Shown: positions 35,519 to 44,862, numbered from the stretch's first letter. The stretch: 64,000 nt of DNA from Sphingobacteriales bacterium (GCA_016711285.1 JADJTG010000012.1:186001-250000), one strand, 5' to 3'. The notes: generated from the sequence alone by a model not told the origin. Numbers and translations: made by a program.

Positions 35519-36262
35519 ATGAATTACAAAGATTTTCTTATACCCGAAAAATTACCCCGCCATGTCGCCATTATTATGGACGGCAACGGCAGATGGGCAA
35601 AAAAACAACAAGGAAAAGACCGCATTTTTGGTCATCATATGGGAGTAAAAGCGGTGCGCACTGTCACGGAAATCAGCGTAGAATTGGGTATTCCCTATCT
35701 CACGCTTTATACTTTTTCTACCGAAAACTGGTCGCGCCCACCTTTGGAAGTGAAGGCTTTGATGGAGTTGCTCGCAATAACTGTAGAAAAAGAAGTGCCG
35801 ATGCTGATAGAAAATGGCGTAAAATTGAATACTATCGGCAATATCAGGCAACTACCGGAGCGTTCTTATCGTAAATTAGAAGAAGCCAAACAACTTACGC
35901 AACACGGAAATAAGCTCACGCTTACTTTGGCTCTGAATTACAGTGCGCGCTGGGAAATTACCGAAGCGATGAAAAAAGTAGCCGCCGATGCAGCACTCGG
36001 AAAAGTAAAGCCCGAAAATATTTCGCAGGAAACCGTACATACTTATATGCAAACCCACAATATGCCCGACCCCGAATTGCTCATACGCACCAGCGGTGAA
36101 TATCGCATCAGCAATTTTTTGTTGTGGCAAATTGCCTATGCCGAATTGTACTTTACTGATGTGCTGTGGCCTGATTTTACCAAAGAAGAATTTTGTAAGG
36201 CTATTTTGAATTTTCAGCATCGCGAACGCCGCTTCGGAAAAACCAGCGAACAATTGGCATAG
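35519..36262 (+). CDS. uppS: Isoprenyl (undecaprenyl diphosphate) synthase
   Basis: The start was set at the ATG at 35519 (MNYKDFLIPEKLPRHVAIIM), the usual beginning; a GTG ten codons upstream is in frame. The 247-residue enzyme has the cis-prenyltransferase motifs HVAIIMDGNGRWAK (catalytic Asp), LTLYTFSTENWSRP, and the C-terminal IRTSGEYRISNFLLWQIAYAEL with FTDVLWPDF. It makes the lipid carrier for peptidoglycan and surface glycans. It leads into bamA 119 bp downstream. Confidence 0.95.
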   Translation: MNYKDFLIPEKLPRHVAIIMDGNGRWAKKQQGKDRIFGHHMGVKAVRTVTEISVELGIPYLTLYTFSTENWSRPPLEVKALMELLAITVEKEVPMLIENGVKLNTIGNIRQLPERSYRKLEEAKQLTQHGNKLTLTLALNYSARWEITEAMKKVAADAALGKVKPENISQETVHTYMQTHNMPDPELLIRTSGEYRISNFLLWQIAYAELYFTDVLWPDFTKEEFCKAILNFQHRERRFGKTSEQLA

Positions 36263-36381
36263 CCTTAAAATATTACTTAAAAAACATTTATATTTTTTTA
36301 TTGTAAAAAATATTGATTTTCAATATATTAATACAACTTTTGCAATCAAAAAAATTATCATTACCTACATCATTTCAATAC

Positions 36382-39102
36382 ATGAGCATATCGGCAGTTT
36401 CTGTTTTTTATTCTACGTTCACTTCGTATTTATATCTTTTGAAAAAATATTCCTTACTATTTTTTTTATTTCTCCTGTGGCTATGCCTGCCAACTGCGGC
36501 GGTTTGGGCACAAGAGCAAAACGAACAACTCAACTACACTGCTCCCAAAGAATATGAAATTGGCGGTATTGTGGTAAAAGGTGTGGAGCACTTGGACGAA
36601 AGTGTGTTGGTATCGCTGTCGGGTTTGCGCGTGGGCGACAAAATTGCCGTACCCGGCGAGCCAATTTCCAATGCCGTAAAAGCCTTGTGGAAGCAGGGAT
36701 TATTTGCCGATGTACAAATTTATGCCTCCAAAATCGTGGGCGATGTGATATTTTTGGAATATCGCCTGCAAGAGTTGCCGCGCCTTTCCCGCTATCGTTT
36801 TAATGGCGTAAAAAAAGGCGAAGCCGATGAATTGGGCGACAAAGTGAATCTGATAGCCGGAAAAATCGTCAATCAAAACCTCAAAAGCACCGCCGAAATT
36901 GCCATCAAACGCTATTTTGTGGACAAGGGATTTTTGAATGTACGGGTAGAAACTATATCAGAAAAAGACACTTTACGCAGCAACAACGTTGTGTTGGAAT
37001 TCGACATCAAACGCGGCAGTCGTGTGCGCATTGGTGAAGTGGTTCTCAACGGCAATGAGAATTTTTACGACCGCAATTTGAAGAAAAAACTCAAAGACAC
37101 CAAAGAGCGCACTTCTATCAATCCCAAAGCTCCTTTTATGATCGTAAAAGACGCTTTGCACACCAATATTCCCCACTTATTATCCAATTTGTCATTGTCG
37201 GGTACTTTGAATTATTTAGATGATAAAATCCGCTTGCACCCGCTTAGTTCGTCTAAATTTATCCGCAAAGACTACGAAAAAGACAAACTCGCCCTGATTG
37301 ATTTTTATAACACCAAAGGCTACCGCGATGCCTATATTGTCAGCGACAGCGTGTATCAGCGCGATGAGCGCAATTTGACAGTGCAGTTGAATATAAATGA
37401 AGGAAAAAAATATTATTTCCGCAATATTGAATGGAGCGGCAATACCAAATATACCGATGAACAACTGAGTAATTTGCTCGGTATTGAAAAAGGTGATGTA
37501 TATGACCAAGAACGCCTCCAAAAACGTCTTACCATTGACCCCAACGGCGGCGATGATATTTCTTCGCTGTATATGGACGATGGTTATTTGTTTTTCAATG
37601 TGAATCCGGTGGAAAAAAACATCGAAAACGACAGCATTGATTTGGAAATGCGTATTTATGAAGGTGCACAGGCAACCATTAACCGCATTATTGTAAAAGG
37701 AAACGATAAAACCAGCGAACACGTTATCCGCCGCGAACTCTTTACGCGTCCGGGCAGCCAGTTTAGTCGCAGCGACATTATCCGTTCCCAACGCCAGTTG
37801 GCGCAGTTGGGTTATTTCAATCCCGAAACCATCGGCATTGTGCCCAAACCAAATCCGGCAAACGGAACAGTGGATATAGAATACAGCGTAGAAGAACGCC
37901 CCTCCGACCAATTGGAGTTGTCGGCGGGTTGGGGTGGCACAGGTGTAATAGGCAGCGTGGGCGTTACATTTAATAATTTTTCGCTAAAAAAACTGCTTCA
38001 CAGTGGTTTTATGCCTTTGCCCGCCGGCGATGGACAACGCCTGAGTTTGCGCGTACAAACCAATGGAAAACGCTATCAATCTGTCAATTTTTCTTTTACA
38101 GAGCCTTGGCTCGGCGGCAGAAAACCCAACGAACTCACTTTTTCCGTTTTTCGTACGCGCCAAGCTACCGGATTTACCACCGGATACGATTTTACGCCTA
38201 CCAGTACTTTTACCAACACAGGGTTTGCAGTTACTACCGGTCGCCGCCTCAGTTGGCCAGATAATAATTTTGTGCTTATACATACTGCCAGTTATTCCAA
38301 TTACAACTTGGATAATTTTGATACCGGATTTTTGGTATCTGACGGTTTGTTTCACAATATCAGCTTAGAAACCATTTTGCGCCGCAATTCGCTCGACCAA
38401 ACCTTGTTTCCGCGCGGTGGCTCTAATATGTCGCTTTCTATGGAACTTACGCCTCCTTACTCTTTATTCAGCGAAAAGGATTATTCAACACTAAGCGATG
38501 CCGCCAAATACAAATTTCCTGAATATTTCAAATGGCGTTTTACTTCGGAGTGGTACACTTCTATTATAGGCAATTTAGTATTGCGCAGCTCTGCCAAAAT
38601 GGGCTTTATGGGCTACTATAATTCCGATATAGGCTATGCTCCTTTTGAACGCTTTCAGGTGGGCGGCGATGGTTTGTCTAATTCTTTCAGCAATATTATT
38701 ACCGGAAAAGACATTATCGCTTTGCGCGGCTACGAAGTAATTACGAGCAATTTGGTAGAGCGCGAAAATGGGGGTACTGCCGAAGTAGGCGATCCTTTCT
38801 TCCACAAATTTACCTTAGAGTTGCGCTATCCGTTCAGCCTCAATCCGAGCAGCACCATTTACGGATTGGCGTTTTTTGAAGCGGGTAATTCGTGGAGTAA
38901 TTTCAAAGAATACAACCCCTTGCAGTTGCGCCGTTCGGTGGGTGTGGGTTTGCGCGTATTTTTGCCCATGTTTGGTTTGATGGGTGTGGACTACGGCGTA
39001 GGCTTCGACAAAGAGACTCAAACGCTTTCGGGTACATCTTTGGGCGGTTATTTAAGTTCTTACGGCAAATTCAGCTTTATTTTGGGCTTTGAGCCGGAAT
39101 AA
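36382..39102 (+). CDS. bamA: Outer-membrane assembly factor BamA
   Basis: The start was chosen at the ATG at 36382; a signal-like hydrophobic stretch (SLLFFLFLLWLCLPTAAVWAQ) follows about 30 residues later. The 906-residue protein has five POTRA-type domains (about residues 55-480; for example IVVKGVEHLDESVLVSLSGL, IGEVVLNGNENFYDRNLKKK, INRIIVKGNDKTSEHVIRRE) and a C-terminal Omp85 barrel (ELSAGWGGTGVIGSVGVTF, the strand motif IALRGYEVITSN for the conserved RGY/F loop, ending GKFSFILGF). It folds beta-barrels into the outer membrane. Two Skp-like chaperone genes follow, which fits this role. Confidence 0.94.
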   Translation: MSISAVSVFYSTFTSYLYLLKKYSLLFFLFLLWLCLPTAAVWAQEQNEQLNYTAPKEYEIGGIVVKGVEHLDESVLVSLSGLRVGDKIAVPGEPISNAVKALWKQGLFADVQIYASKIVGDVIFLEYRLQELPRLSRYRFNGVKKGEADELGDKVNLIAGKIVNQNLKSTAEIAIKRYFVDKGFLNVRVETISEKDTLRSNNVVLEFDIKRGSRVRIGEVVLNGNENFYDRNLKKKLKDTKERTSINPKAPFMIVKDALHTNIPHLLSNLSLSGTLNYLDDKIRLHPLSSSKFIRKDYEKDKLALIDFYNTKGYRDAYIVSDSVYQRDERNLTVQLNINEGKKYYFRNIEWSGNTKYTDEQLSNLLGIEKGDVYDQERLQKRLTIDPNGGDDISSLYMDDGYLFFNVNPVEKNIENDSIDLEMRIYEGAQATINRIIVKGNDKTSEHVIRRELFTRPGSQFSRSDIIRSQRQLAQLGYFNPETIGIVPKPNPANGTVDIEYSVEERPSDQLELSAGWGGTGVIGSVGVTFNNFSLKKLLHSGFMPLPAGDGQRLSLRVQTNGKRYQSVNFSFTEPWLGGRKPNELTFSVFRTRQATGFTTGYDFTPTSTFTNTGFAVTTGRRLSWPDNNFVLIHTASYSNYNLDNFDTGFLVSDGLFHNISLETILRRNSLDQTLFPRGGSNMSLSMELTPPYSLFSEKDYSTLSDAAKYKFPEYFKWRFTSEWYTSIIGNLVLRSSAKMGFMGYYNSDIGYAPFERFQVGGDGLSNSFSNIITGKDIIALRGYEVITSNLVERENGGTAEVGDPFFHKFTLELRYPFSLNPSSTIYGLAFFEAGNSWSNFKEYNPLQLRRSVGVGLRVFLPMFGLMGVDYGVGFDKETQTLSGTSLGGYLSSYGKFSFILGFEPE

Positions 39103-39208
39103 TGCAGCGTTTTTTAGCGTTTCTTAACACAAAATAATCTTTACAAATACTAAACCTTTTTTATTACAGCTTATCATAATGGCATTATCACAAAAAACAT
39201 TAAAAACA

Positions 39209-39778
39209 ATGAATACTAAAAAATTATTGTTGGCACTTGCCCTTACAGTGGCTTCTTACGGAACTACATTTGCTCAAAAATTTGCTTATGTTGATGTGGA
39301 GTATATTTTGAGCCAAATGCCCGAATACAAACAAGCACAAACCGAATTAGATAATATCGCTGCCAAATGGCAAGAGGATATTCAGAAAAAAATGGACGAC
39401 ATTGATGCGATGTATAAATCGTATCAAGCCGATCAGGTGTTGCTCACTGACGATATGCGCCGCCGCCGTGAAGATGAAATTATGAATAAAGAAAAAGAGG
39501 TAAAAGATTTGCAAAAGAAAAAATTCGGCTACGAGGGCGAACTGTTTAAAAAACGTCAGGAATTGGTAAAGCCCGTACAGGATAAAGTATATAGCGAAAT
39601 CCAAAAATTGGTAAAACAACGCGCCTACGACTTCATTTTTGACAAATCCAGCGGCACAGTGATGCTCTACTCCAACAGCGACTACGATATGAGCAATACA
39701 GTATTAAAAGGTTTGGGCATCACTCCTAAAAATGAAAACCTGAGCGGCGATAAAAAAGACGAAGGCGGCAGAAAATAG
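39209..39778 (+). CDS. OmpH/Skp family periplasmic chaperone (first copy)
   Basis: The start was set at the ATG at 39209 (MNTKKLLLALALTVASYGTT, signal peptide; cleavage near FAQ). The mature part begins FAYVDVEYILSQMPEYKQAQ, the OmpH signature. A long charged helical region follows (about residues 50-135; QKKMDDIDAMYKSYQADQ, RREDEIMNKEKEVKDLQKKK), the tentacle arms of the Skp fold. The end has YDFIFDKSSGTVMLYSNSDYDMS. It would carry unfolded outer-membrane proteins to BamA just upstream. Confidence 0.9.
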   Translation: MNTKKLLLALALTVASYGTTFAQKFAYVDVEYILSQMPEYKQAQTELDNIAAKWQEDIQKKMDDIDAMYKSYQADQVLLTDDMRRRREDEIMNKEKEVKDLQKKKFGYEGELFKKRQELVKPVQDKVYSEIQKLVKQRAYDFIFDKSSGTVMLYSNSDYDMSNTVLKGLGITPKNENLSGDKKDEGGRK

Positions 39779-39863
39779 CTGTATGCGCGCAGTATTGTTC
39801 TAAATAAAGACTTTATGTGTCATAAGTTTTTTTATTTTCATAAGTACTGTTTAGAAAAGATAC

Positions 39864-39871
39864 TATCTTTG
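39864..39871 (+). promoter_or_regulatory. Putative -7 box TATCTTTG
   Basis: TATCTTTG followed by CAC, 52 bp before the second ompH; gives that gene its own promoter. Confidence 0.55.
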
Positions 39872-39923
39872 CACTCTTAATTTATCTATATCAAATAAAT
39901 TTATTGTATAACTTAATTAAGCC

Positions 39924-40442
39924 ATGAAACGAATCCTTTTAATTTGCTCTCTTATATTTGCATTTACCATATTTAATTTTTCTACGGCTCGCGCACAAGT
40001 AAAATTTGGTCATATTAACTCTGCCGAGTTGCTGGCTGCAATGCCCGATATGGCAGCCGCCGAAACACAGTTGAAAAATTACAGCGAAAAATTAGATGCT
40101 CAATATAAAGAAAAATTGAGCACCTTTGAAACCAAGTACAAATCTTTGATGGAGCGGGCGCAAAAAGGCGAAATTACGCCGAACGACCAAGCCGCCGAAG
40201 AAAAGAAATTGCAGGAAATGCAAACCGAAATTCAGACTTTTGAGGGTACTGCACAAGCTGATATTACCAAAAAACGTCAGGAATTGATAGAGCCTATCGT
40301 TTCGCGTGCCCAAAAAGCTATCAAAGATGTGGCTACCGAAAATAACATTTCTTATGTTTTTGATTTGAGTACCGGTGCTATACTGCATTATCCTGATGGC
40401 GATAATATTATGGCTTTGGTAAAAACCAAATTGGGCATGTAA
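39924..40442 (+). CDS. OmpH/Skp family periplasmic chaperone (second copy)
   Basis: The 172-residue protein has a signal peptide (ending TARAQ), the OmpH start VKFGHINSAELLAAMPDMAAAE, a helical arm region (about residues 50-125, KEKLSTFETKYKSLMERAQ, EEKKLQEMQTEIQTFEGTAQ), and the closing pattern ISYVFDLSTGAILHYPDGDNIM. It is a paralogue of the 39209 gene. The tandem Skp pair after BamA is typical of the phylum. A strong terminator follows. Confidence 0.9.
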   Translation: MKRILLICSLIFAFTIFNFSTARAQVKFGHINSAELLAAMPDMAAAETQLKNYSEKLDAQYKEKLSTFETKYKSLMERAQKGEITPNDQAAEEKKLQEMQTEIQTFEGTAQADITKKRQELIEPIVSRAQKAIKDVATENNISYVFDLSTGAILHYPDGDNIMALVKTKLGM

Positions 40443-40483
40443 TTTTTTATTGCTAAAGAAAATTCAAAGATATTTTTTTATAT

Positions 40484-40522
40484 AAAAGGCTGATGTATAA
40501 AGCGTGCATCAGCCTTTTTTTT
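40484..40522 (+). terminator. Rho-independent terminator after ompH
   Basis: AAAGGCTGATG pairs with CATCAGCCTTT, followed by an uninterrupted T run. It ends about 20 bp before the yhhQ start, so it could also act as an attenuator for yhhQ. Confidence 0.9.
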
Positions 40523-40540
40523 GTTTTATACCAATCAAAT

Positions 40541-41338
40541 ATGACAAATAATAACAATAATAACCCGCTTTCTATTTTTAATGACAAATCGGTGCATTTG
40601 TTTTGGATATTGGGCGGATTTTTTGTGGCGAATGCTTTGCTTGCAGAGTTTATTGGCGTAAAGATTTTTGCATTGGAAGATACGCTCGGCGCAGAGGCTT
40701 TGAACTGGAATTTATTCGGGCAGCAGGGGTCGCTGAATTTTACGGCGGGCGTGTTGCTGTGGCCCGTTGTTTTTATTATGACCGACCTTATCAACGAATA
40801 TTATGGCTCGCGTGGAGTGCGCTTTTTGTCGTATCTTGCTGCTACTCTCATCACCTACGCTTTTGCTATGGTATATGTTGCCATCGCTTTGGCTCCGGCT
40901 TCGTGGTGGGTGGGCAGTGCCGCCGCACAGGGTGTGCCGGATATGCAAAAGGCATTTGTCGCTATTTTTGGGCAGGGGCTATGGATAGTGGCAGGTTCGC
41001 TGACGGCTTTTTTGCTGGGGCAACTGATTGATGTGGCGGTTTTTCATCGTATCAAAAAAAGTACCGGTGAGCGTATGATTTGGTTGCGTGCCACCGGCTC
41101 TACGCTCATTTCGCAATTTATCGACAGTTTTGTGGTGTTGTATATTGCCTTTGTTTTGGGTCCGCAGAAGTGGCCGATTTCGTTGTTTTTGGCAGTGGGC
41201 ACGGTCAATTTTTGTTATAAAATGTTCGCCGCCGTACTGATGATTCCGCTATTATATTTGATACACGCCGCCATAGAACGATACATCGGACACGAAAAAG
41301 CACAACTTATGAAAAATGCCGCAGCTCAAAATCAATAA
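40541..41338 (+). CDS. yhhQ: Queuosine precursor transporter (YhhQ family)
   Basis: The start was set at the ATG at 40541 (MTNNNNNNPLSIF). The 265-residue protein has about six membrane helices and the family motifs FVANALLAEFIGVKIF, WPVVFIMTDLINEYYG, LRATGSTLISQFIDSFVVLYIAF and TVNFCYKMFAAVLMIPLLY. YhhQ/QPTR proteins import queuine precursors (preQ0/preQ1) for tRNA modification. No queuosine pathway gene is adjacent. The Asn-rich N-terminus resembles that of the convergent LOG-family gene. Confidence 0.9.
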   Translation: MTNNNNNNPLSIFNDKSVHLFWILGGFFVANALLAEFIGVKIFALEDTLGAEALNWNLFGQQGSLNFTAGVLLWPVVFIMTDLINEYYGSRGVRFLSYLAATLITYAFAMVYVAIALAPASWWVGSAAAQGVPDMQKAFVAIFGQGLWIVAGSLTAFLLGQLIDVAVFHRIKKSTGERMIWLRATGSTLISQFIDSFVVLYIAFVLGPQKWPISLFLAVGTVNFCYKMFAAVLMIPLLYLIHAAIERYIGHEKAQLMKNAAAQNQ

Positions 41339-41351
41339 AGATACTCCACCC

Positions 41352-41386
41352 AACTTTGACAAAGTTTTTTAAACTTTGTCAAAGTT
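41352..41386. repeat. Nested perfect palindrome between convergent genes
   Basis: AACTTTGACAAAGTTT (41352-41367) is perfectly complementary to AAACTTTGTCAAAGTT (41371-41386) across a 3-base loop. Each arm is itself an imperfect palindrome (AACTTTG-A-CAAAGTT). There is no T run after it on the plus strand. It lies between the 3' ends of yhhQ and the LOG-family gene, so it may work as a bidirectional terminator or be a repetitive extragenic palindrome. Confidence 0.85.
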
Positions 41387-41409
41387 AAAAGAGCAAAAAT
41401 CAACAGCGA

Positions 41410-42138
41410 TTAATAGTCAAAATTAGGTCCTAAATCCTCTCTTGAATAAAATTCATTGATAGTTTTCACCACCACTTCTACATCATCGGTCAGCGTAAAT
41501 AAATCCATATCCTCTGCACTGATATTGCTATTTTTTTCCAACATTACCAACTTTATCCAATCCAATAAGCCCTTCCAATATTCAGTACCAACCAAAATAA
41601 CCGGTGCACGCGATATTTTTTGTGTTTGAATTAAAGTGATAGATTCAAAGAGTTCGTCGAGTGTGCCGAAACCGCCGGGCAGCAGTACGAAAGCCTGTGC
41701 ATATTTTACAAACATCACCTTGCGCACGAAAAAATAACGAAAATCCAAAGATTTGTCCCAATCTATATAGCTGTTGGGAGCTTGTTCAAAAGGTAATTTG
41801 ATGTTCAAACCCACCGAAGCACCCCCTGCGCTTTGTGCGCCTTTGTTGGCAGCCTCCATAATACCGGGACCTCCGCCTGTGATGATACCATAGCCCGCTT
41901 TTACCAAACGTTTGGCTACCTCTTCGGCTAATGAGTAATAAGGGTCATGGGGTTTGGTACGCGCCGAACCATAAACAGAAACACAAGGACCGAGTTCTTC
42001 CATACGGTCAAAACCATCTACAAACTCGCCCATTATTTTAAACATACGCCACGAAGAAGACGCTTTCACATTGGTAGTTGCCCAATGGCGGCTGCTCAGT
42101 TCTTCTATATTATTATTGCTATTATTGTTATCCGTCAT
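41410..42138 (-). CDS. LOG family protein (TIGR00730)
   Basis: The start was set at the ATG at 42138 (MTDNNNSNNNIEELSSRHW); the frame is open a further 15 codons upstream. The 242-residue protein has the Rossmann-like LOG motifs VSVYGSART, GYGIITGGGPGIMEAANKGA and, at the active site, LLPGGFGTLDELFESITLIQT. The family cleaves nucleoside monophosphates to base and ribose phosphate (cytokinin-activating in plants); the physiological substrate in bacteria is uncertain. A TAAATTTG promoter box lies at 42197-42204. Confidence 0.92.
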   Translation of the reverse strand: MTDNNNSNNNIEELSSRHWATTNVKASSSWRMFKIMGEFVDGFDRMEELGPCVSVYGSARTKPHDPYYSLAEEVAKRLVKAGYGIITGGGPGIMEAANKGAQSAGGASVGLNIKLPFEQAPNSYIDWDKSLDFRYFFVRKVMFVKYAQAFVLLPGGFGTLDELFESITLIQTQKISRAPVILVGTEYWKGLLDWIKLVMLEKNSNISAEDMDLFTLTDDVEVVVKTINEFYSREDLGPNFDY

Positions 42139-42196
42139 AAAAAATTGTTTTTTTGTTGAAAAATCATAGTTATATAATTGCAAAATCGCAAACCCA

Positions 42197-42204
42197 CAAA
42201 TTTA
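42197..42204 (-). promoter_or_regulatory. Putative -7 box TAAATTTG of the LOG gene
   Basis: Minus-strand TAAATTTG, 58 bp before the chosen ATG. It excludes none of the starts but supports independent transcription from meaB. Confidence 0.5.
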
Positions 42205-42298
42205 CAATTCTGTTTTATTTATTCCATTAAAAATATTCATCTTTTTTTTTAAAAAAAATGCTTTTGTGATTTTAAAAAAATACAATTATGTTTTTTTT

Positions 42299-43246
42299 CT
42301 ATTGACGCATAAAATCTTGTGCGGGCGTTGCTGCTATTTCGGCATCAATAAACCGGTACAGATGAAAAGCGGCTGCCCCTTGTGTATCTAATATTTTTTT
42401 TATTTTTTGAAAAATATGTTGCTCCTTTAAGTGTCGGGTAAAATGTTTTTGCAACAAGCGCATTGCTTTTTGAGTGAGTAAATGGGCTTTTCGTTCTCGG
42501 TGTGCACTGTTTTGGGGAATTTTACAAAGTGTTTCGTATAAATTTTCTATACCGCCCTGCTGCGATGCCACACACTTGAGTACGGGTGTAGGAAAAGGAC
42601 GGGCGTGTGTGAGTTTTACTAAATTCTGATAAAATTGTTCGGCATCGGCGCGGTCGGCTTTATTGACTACAAAAATATCGGCTATTTCCATCAGTCCGGC
42701 TTTCATGGTTTGCACCTCATCTCCGGCTTCGGGCACGAGTACCACCACTGTTGTATCCGCCAAACCCGCAATTTCTACCTCCGACTGCCCCACGCCCACT
42801 GTTTCTATCAAAATATGGTCAAAATCGGCAGCGCGCAACACTTCGCATATTTCTACAATATTATCCGCCAAACCGCCCAAAGAATGCCGCGATGCCAAAG
42901 AACGGATATATACGTTGGGGTGGTTGAAATGCTGTGCCAAACGAATACGGTCGCCGAGCAAAGCACCGAAATTAAAAGGCGAAGTGGGGTCAATGGCGAC
43001 AATGGCGATTTTTTTGTCGGCAGCCAGCAAATGACTTACCAGAGCATTTACCAAAGTGCTTTTTCCGGCTCCGGGTGGTCCGGTGATGCCCCATATCGGC
43101 ACATTGCGCTCAAAACGGAGTTGTAGCAGCAAATCGCGGCTTTGAGGCAGTTGATTTTCTACGATACTGATGGCACGCGCCAATATACGGCGATCGGCAG
43201 CAGCGATATGTTCGGCGTAATAACTTGCAGAAGGGCTGTTTTGCAT
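42299..43246 (-). CDS. meaB: Methylmalonyl-CoA mutase-associated GTPase MeaB
   Basis: The 315-residue P-loop GTPase has Walker A in WGITGPPGAGKSTLVNALVS, the G3E-type switch VAIDPTSPFNFGALLGDRIR, the Walker B region ILIETVGVGQSEVEIAGLAD, VLVPEAGDEVQTMKAGLMEI and the base-recognition motif NKAD. MeaB guards and reactivates B12-dependent methylmalonyl-CoA mutase. The mutase genes are not in this window. It lies 47 bp after the ABC-2 permease on the same strand. Confidence 0.94.
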   Translation of the reverse strand: MQNSPSASYYAEHIAAADRRILARAISIVENQLPQSRDLLLQLRFERNVPIWGITGPPGAGKSTLVNALVSHLLAADKKIAIVAIDPTSPFNFGALLGDRIRLAQHFNHPNVYIRSLASRHSLGGLADNIVEICEVLRAADFDHILIETVGVGQSEVEIAGLADTTVVVLVPEAGDEVQTMKAGLMEIADIFVVNKADRADAEQFYQNLVKLTHARPFPTPVLKCVASQQGGIENLYETLCKIPQNSAHRERKAHLLTQKAMRLLQKHFTRHLKEQHIFQKIKKILDTQGAAAFHLYRFIDAEIAATPAQDFMRQ

Positions 43247-43293
43247 AGTCCGGCTTTATTTTTTTAATGAACACACGCACAAGCATTTTTTTT

Positions 43294-44625
43294 TCAGGAG
43301 TGGCGCAATAAATGCCACATTTCTTTCATATTCAGTTTTTTGCCGTACATCAAAATACTTCCGCGATAGATTTTTGCAGCGATGAAAGTAGCCAGCCAAA
43401 ATCCGCCCAACAAGAAAATCATAGATGCCAACACCTGCCACAAAGGAACACCAAAAGCAATGCGGGCGGGCATAATTACAGGCGAAAACAGAGGAAACAT
43501 AGACGACCACATCGCCAAGCTGTTGTTGGGGTCTTCTTGTATGGCGGTGAGGATAAAAAATGAAATAATGACGGGCATAATGACAGGAAACACCAAAGAC
43601 TGAGAATCATCGGTATCGCCAACGGCAGCACCAACGGCGGCAAACAAAGAGGCATACATCATATATCCGGTGAAAAAATAAAATAAAAAAGCAAGCGTGA
43701 GCCAAGTAAGTGGTAGGCTGTTTACGCTGTCGATAAGCGAGCGTGCAATGAGTTGCGCTTCTTCGGGGTCGGGGGCGGCGGCACTACCCGGCATACTTTG
43801 CAATGCGCCCGCATCGGGAACAGGAAATAGCAATCCTGCCAAAAGCGAAAAAGCTATCATTAAAATTGCCCATATCCCAAACTGCAAAAGCCCCACGGCT
43901 CCAATTCCTACAATTTTTCCCAACATCAGCTCAAAAGGTTTTACACTCGACAACATCACCTCCACAATGCGGTTGGTTTTTTCTTCCAGCACACCTTTCA
44001 TCACCATAGAGCCATACACGATTAAAGCGATGTACATGATCATTCCCATCATCAAACCGATTGCCGATGCCGCAAAACTGCTGCTACTTTCGCCGCCTTC
44101 CTTTTTTTCGGCGATGCTCACATCTATGGTGCGCAACTCTTCCAACAATTTCGGATCTATGCCTTCTTGGTGCAGGCGGCGGTTTTTGAGCACTTCGGCG
44201 ATGCTGTTTTCAATGTAGCGGCGTGCGCCGGCTCCCAGCAAGTTATCCGAAAAATAAGCAGGGCGAAGGGTTTGCAGGCGGTTGGTATCTACACGTTGTA
44301 TGTGCAATACACCATCATAGCCCAGCTCATGATAGCGACTGCGCAAGTTGGAATAATTTTCGGTAGGTTGTTTAAAAAACACATTTTCGCCATCGGGCAA
44401 AGCCAAATATCGAGAGCCATCAACACTTTTTTTATACAGTAATCCGCTTTCGTCATATACCGCCACCACGCGCTTTTCTTTATCAAACGACATAAAAAAC
44501 ATTTGTATGCCCATCACCACAAAAATGCTCAAAGGGGCGAGCAATGTGGTGAGGATAAAAGATTTTTTACGCACACGCGTAATAAATTCCCGCTGAATGA
44601 TAAGAGCTACTTTTTTTAGGTTCAT
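43294..44625 (-). CDS. ABC-2 type transporter permease (NatB-like)
   Basis: The start was set at the ATG at 44625 (MNLKKVALIIQREFITRVRK), downstream of a TACATTTG box that overlaps the region before the longer frame. The 443-residue protein has one N-terminal helix (about residues 22-42), a large extracytoplasmic domain (about 45-190), then five or six helices (IGLMMGMIMYIALIVYGSMV, LEEKTNRIVEVMLSSVKPFELMLGKI and following). This is the layout of NatB/ABC-2 permeases. The partner ATPase gene is not adjacent in this window. Confidence 0.88.
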   Translation of the reverse strand: MNLKKVALIIQREFITRVRKKSFILTTLLAPLSIFVVMGIQMFFMSFDKEKRVVAVYDESGLLYKKSVDGSRYLALPDGENVFFKQPTENYSNLRSRYHELGYDGVLHIQRVDTNRLQTLRPAYFSDNLLGAGARRYIENSIAEVLKNRRLHQEGIDPKLLEELRTIDVSIAEKKEGGESSSSFAASAIGLMMGMIMYIALIVYGSMVMKGVLEEKTNRIVEVMLSSVKPFELMLGKIVGIGAVGLLQFGIWAILMIAFSLLAGLLFPVPDAGALQSMPGSAAAPDPEEAQLIARSLIDSVNSLPLTWLTLAFLFYFFTGYMMYASLFAAVGAAVGDTDDSQSLVFPVIMPVIISFFILTAIQEDPNNSLAMWSSMFPLFSPVIMPARIAFGVPLWQVLASMIFLLGGFWLATFIAAKIYRGSILMYGKKLNMKEMWHLLRHS

Positions 44626-44649
44626 AAAAACGAATGATTGTGTGTTGAG

Positions 44650-44657
44650 CAAATGTA
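44650..44657 (-). promoter_or_regulatory. Putative -7 box TACATTTG of the ABC permease-meaB pair
   Basis: Minus-strand TACATTTG ending 25 bp before the ATG at 44625. Its position argues against the upstream in-frame start at 44652. Confidence 0.55.
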
Positions 44658-44742
44658 AGCGTATTTTTTAAAGAAATAAGGGTTAAATATTTAAGAATGG
44701 TCAAAGAGGATAATGCCATCATACTAAACTTATTCCTTTAGC

Positions 44743-44759
44743 GATACCTTCAAGGTGTC
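44743..44759. repeat. Short palindrome with AAGGTGTC arm
   Basis: GATACCTT pairs with AAGGTGTC (one G-T pair) around a single base. Its AGGTGTC arm recurs in the perfect palindrome at 49075-49105 on the other side of the repeat protein gene. Confidence 0.5.
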
Positions 44760-44854
44760 ATTTTTCATCTTCTGAAAGAGAAATCAGAACAATTTTAAAA
44801 GTCTGTTTATATCAAAATTTTTCAAAAAAGTATAACAGTAATTATATATATATG

Positions 44855-44862
44855 TATATTTG
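44855..44862 (+). promoter_or_regulatory. Putative -7 box TATATTTG of the 107-residue-repeat gene
   Basis: TATATTTG, about 140 bp before the ATG at 45002, within an AT-rich leader. Confidence 0.5.

Noticed and set aside
37216..37911. 231-codon minus-strand frame inside bamA
   Set aside because: Antisense of the POTRA domains; hydrophobic composition comes from complementing the bamA codons.
40440..40541. preQ1 riboswitch before yhhQ
   Set aside because: The hairpin fits a plain terminator; the short preQ1-I pattern with its A-rich tail pseudoknot was not found.
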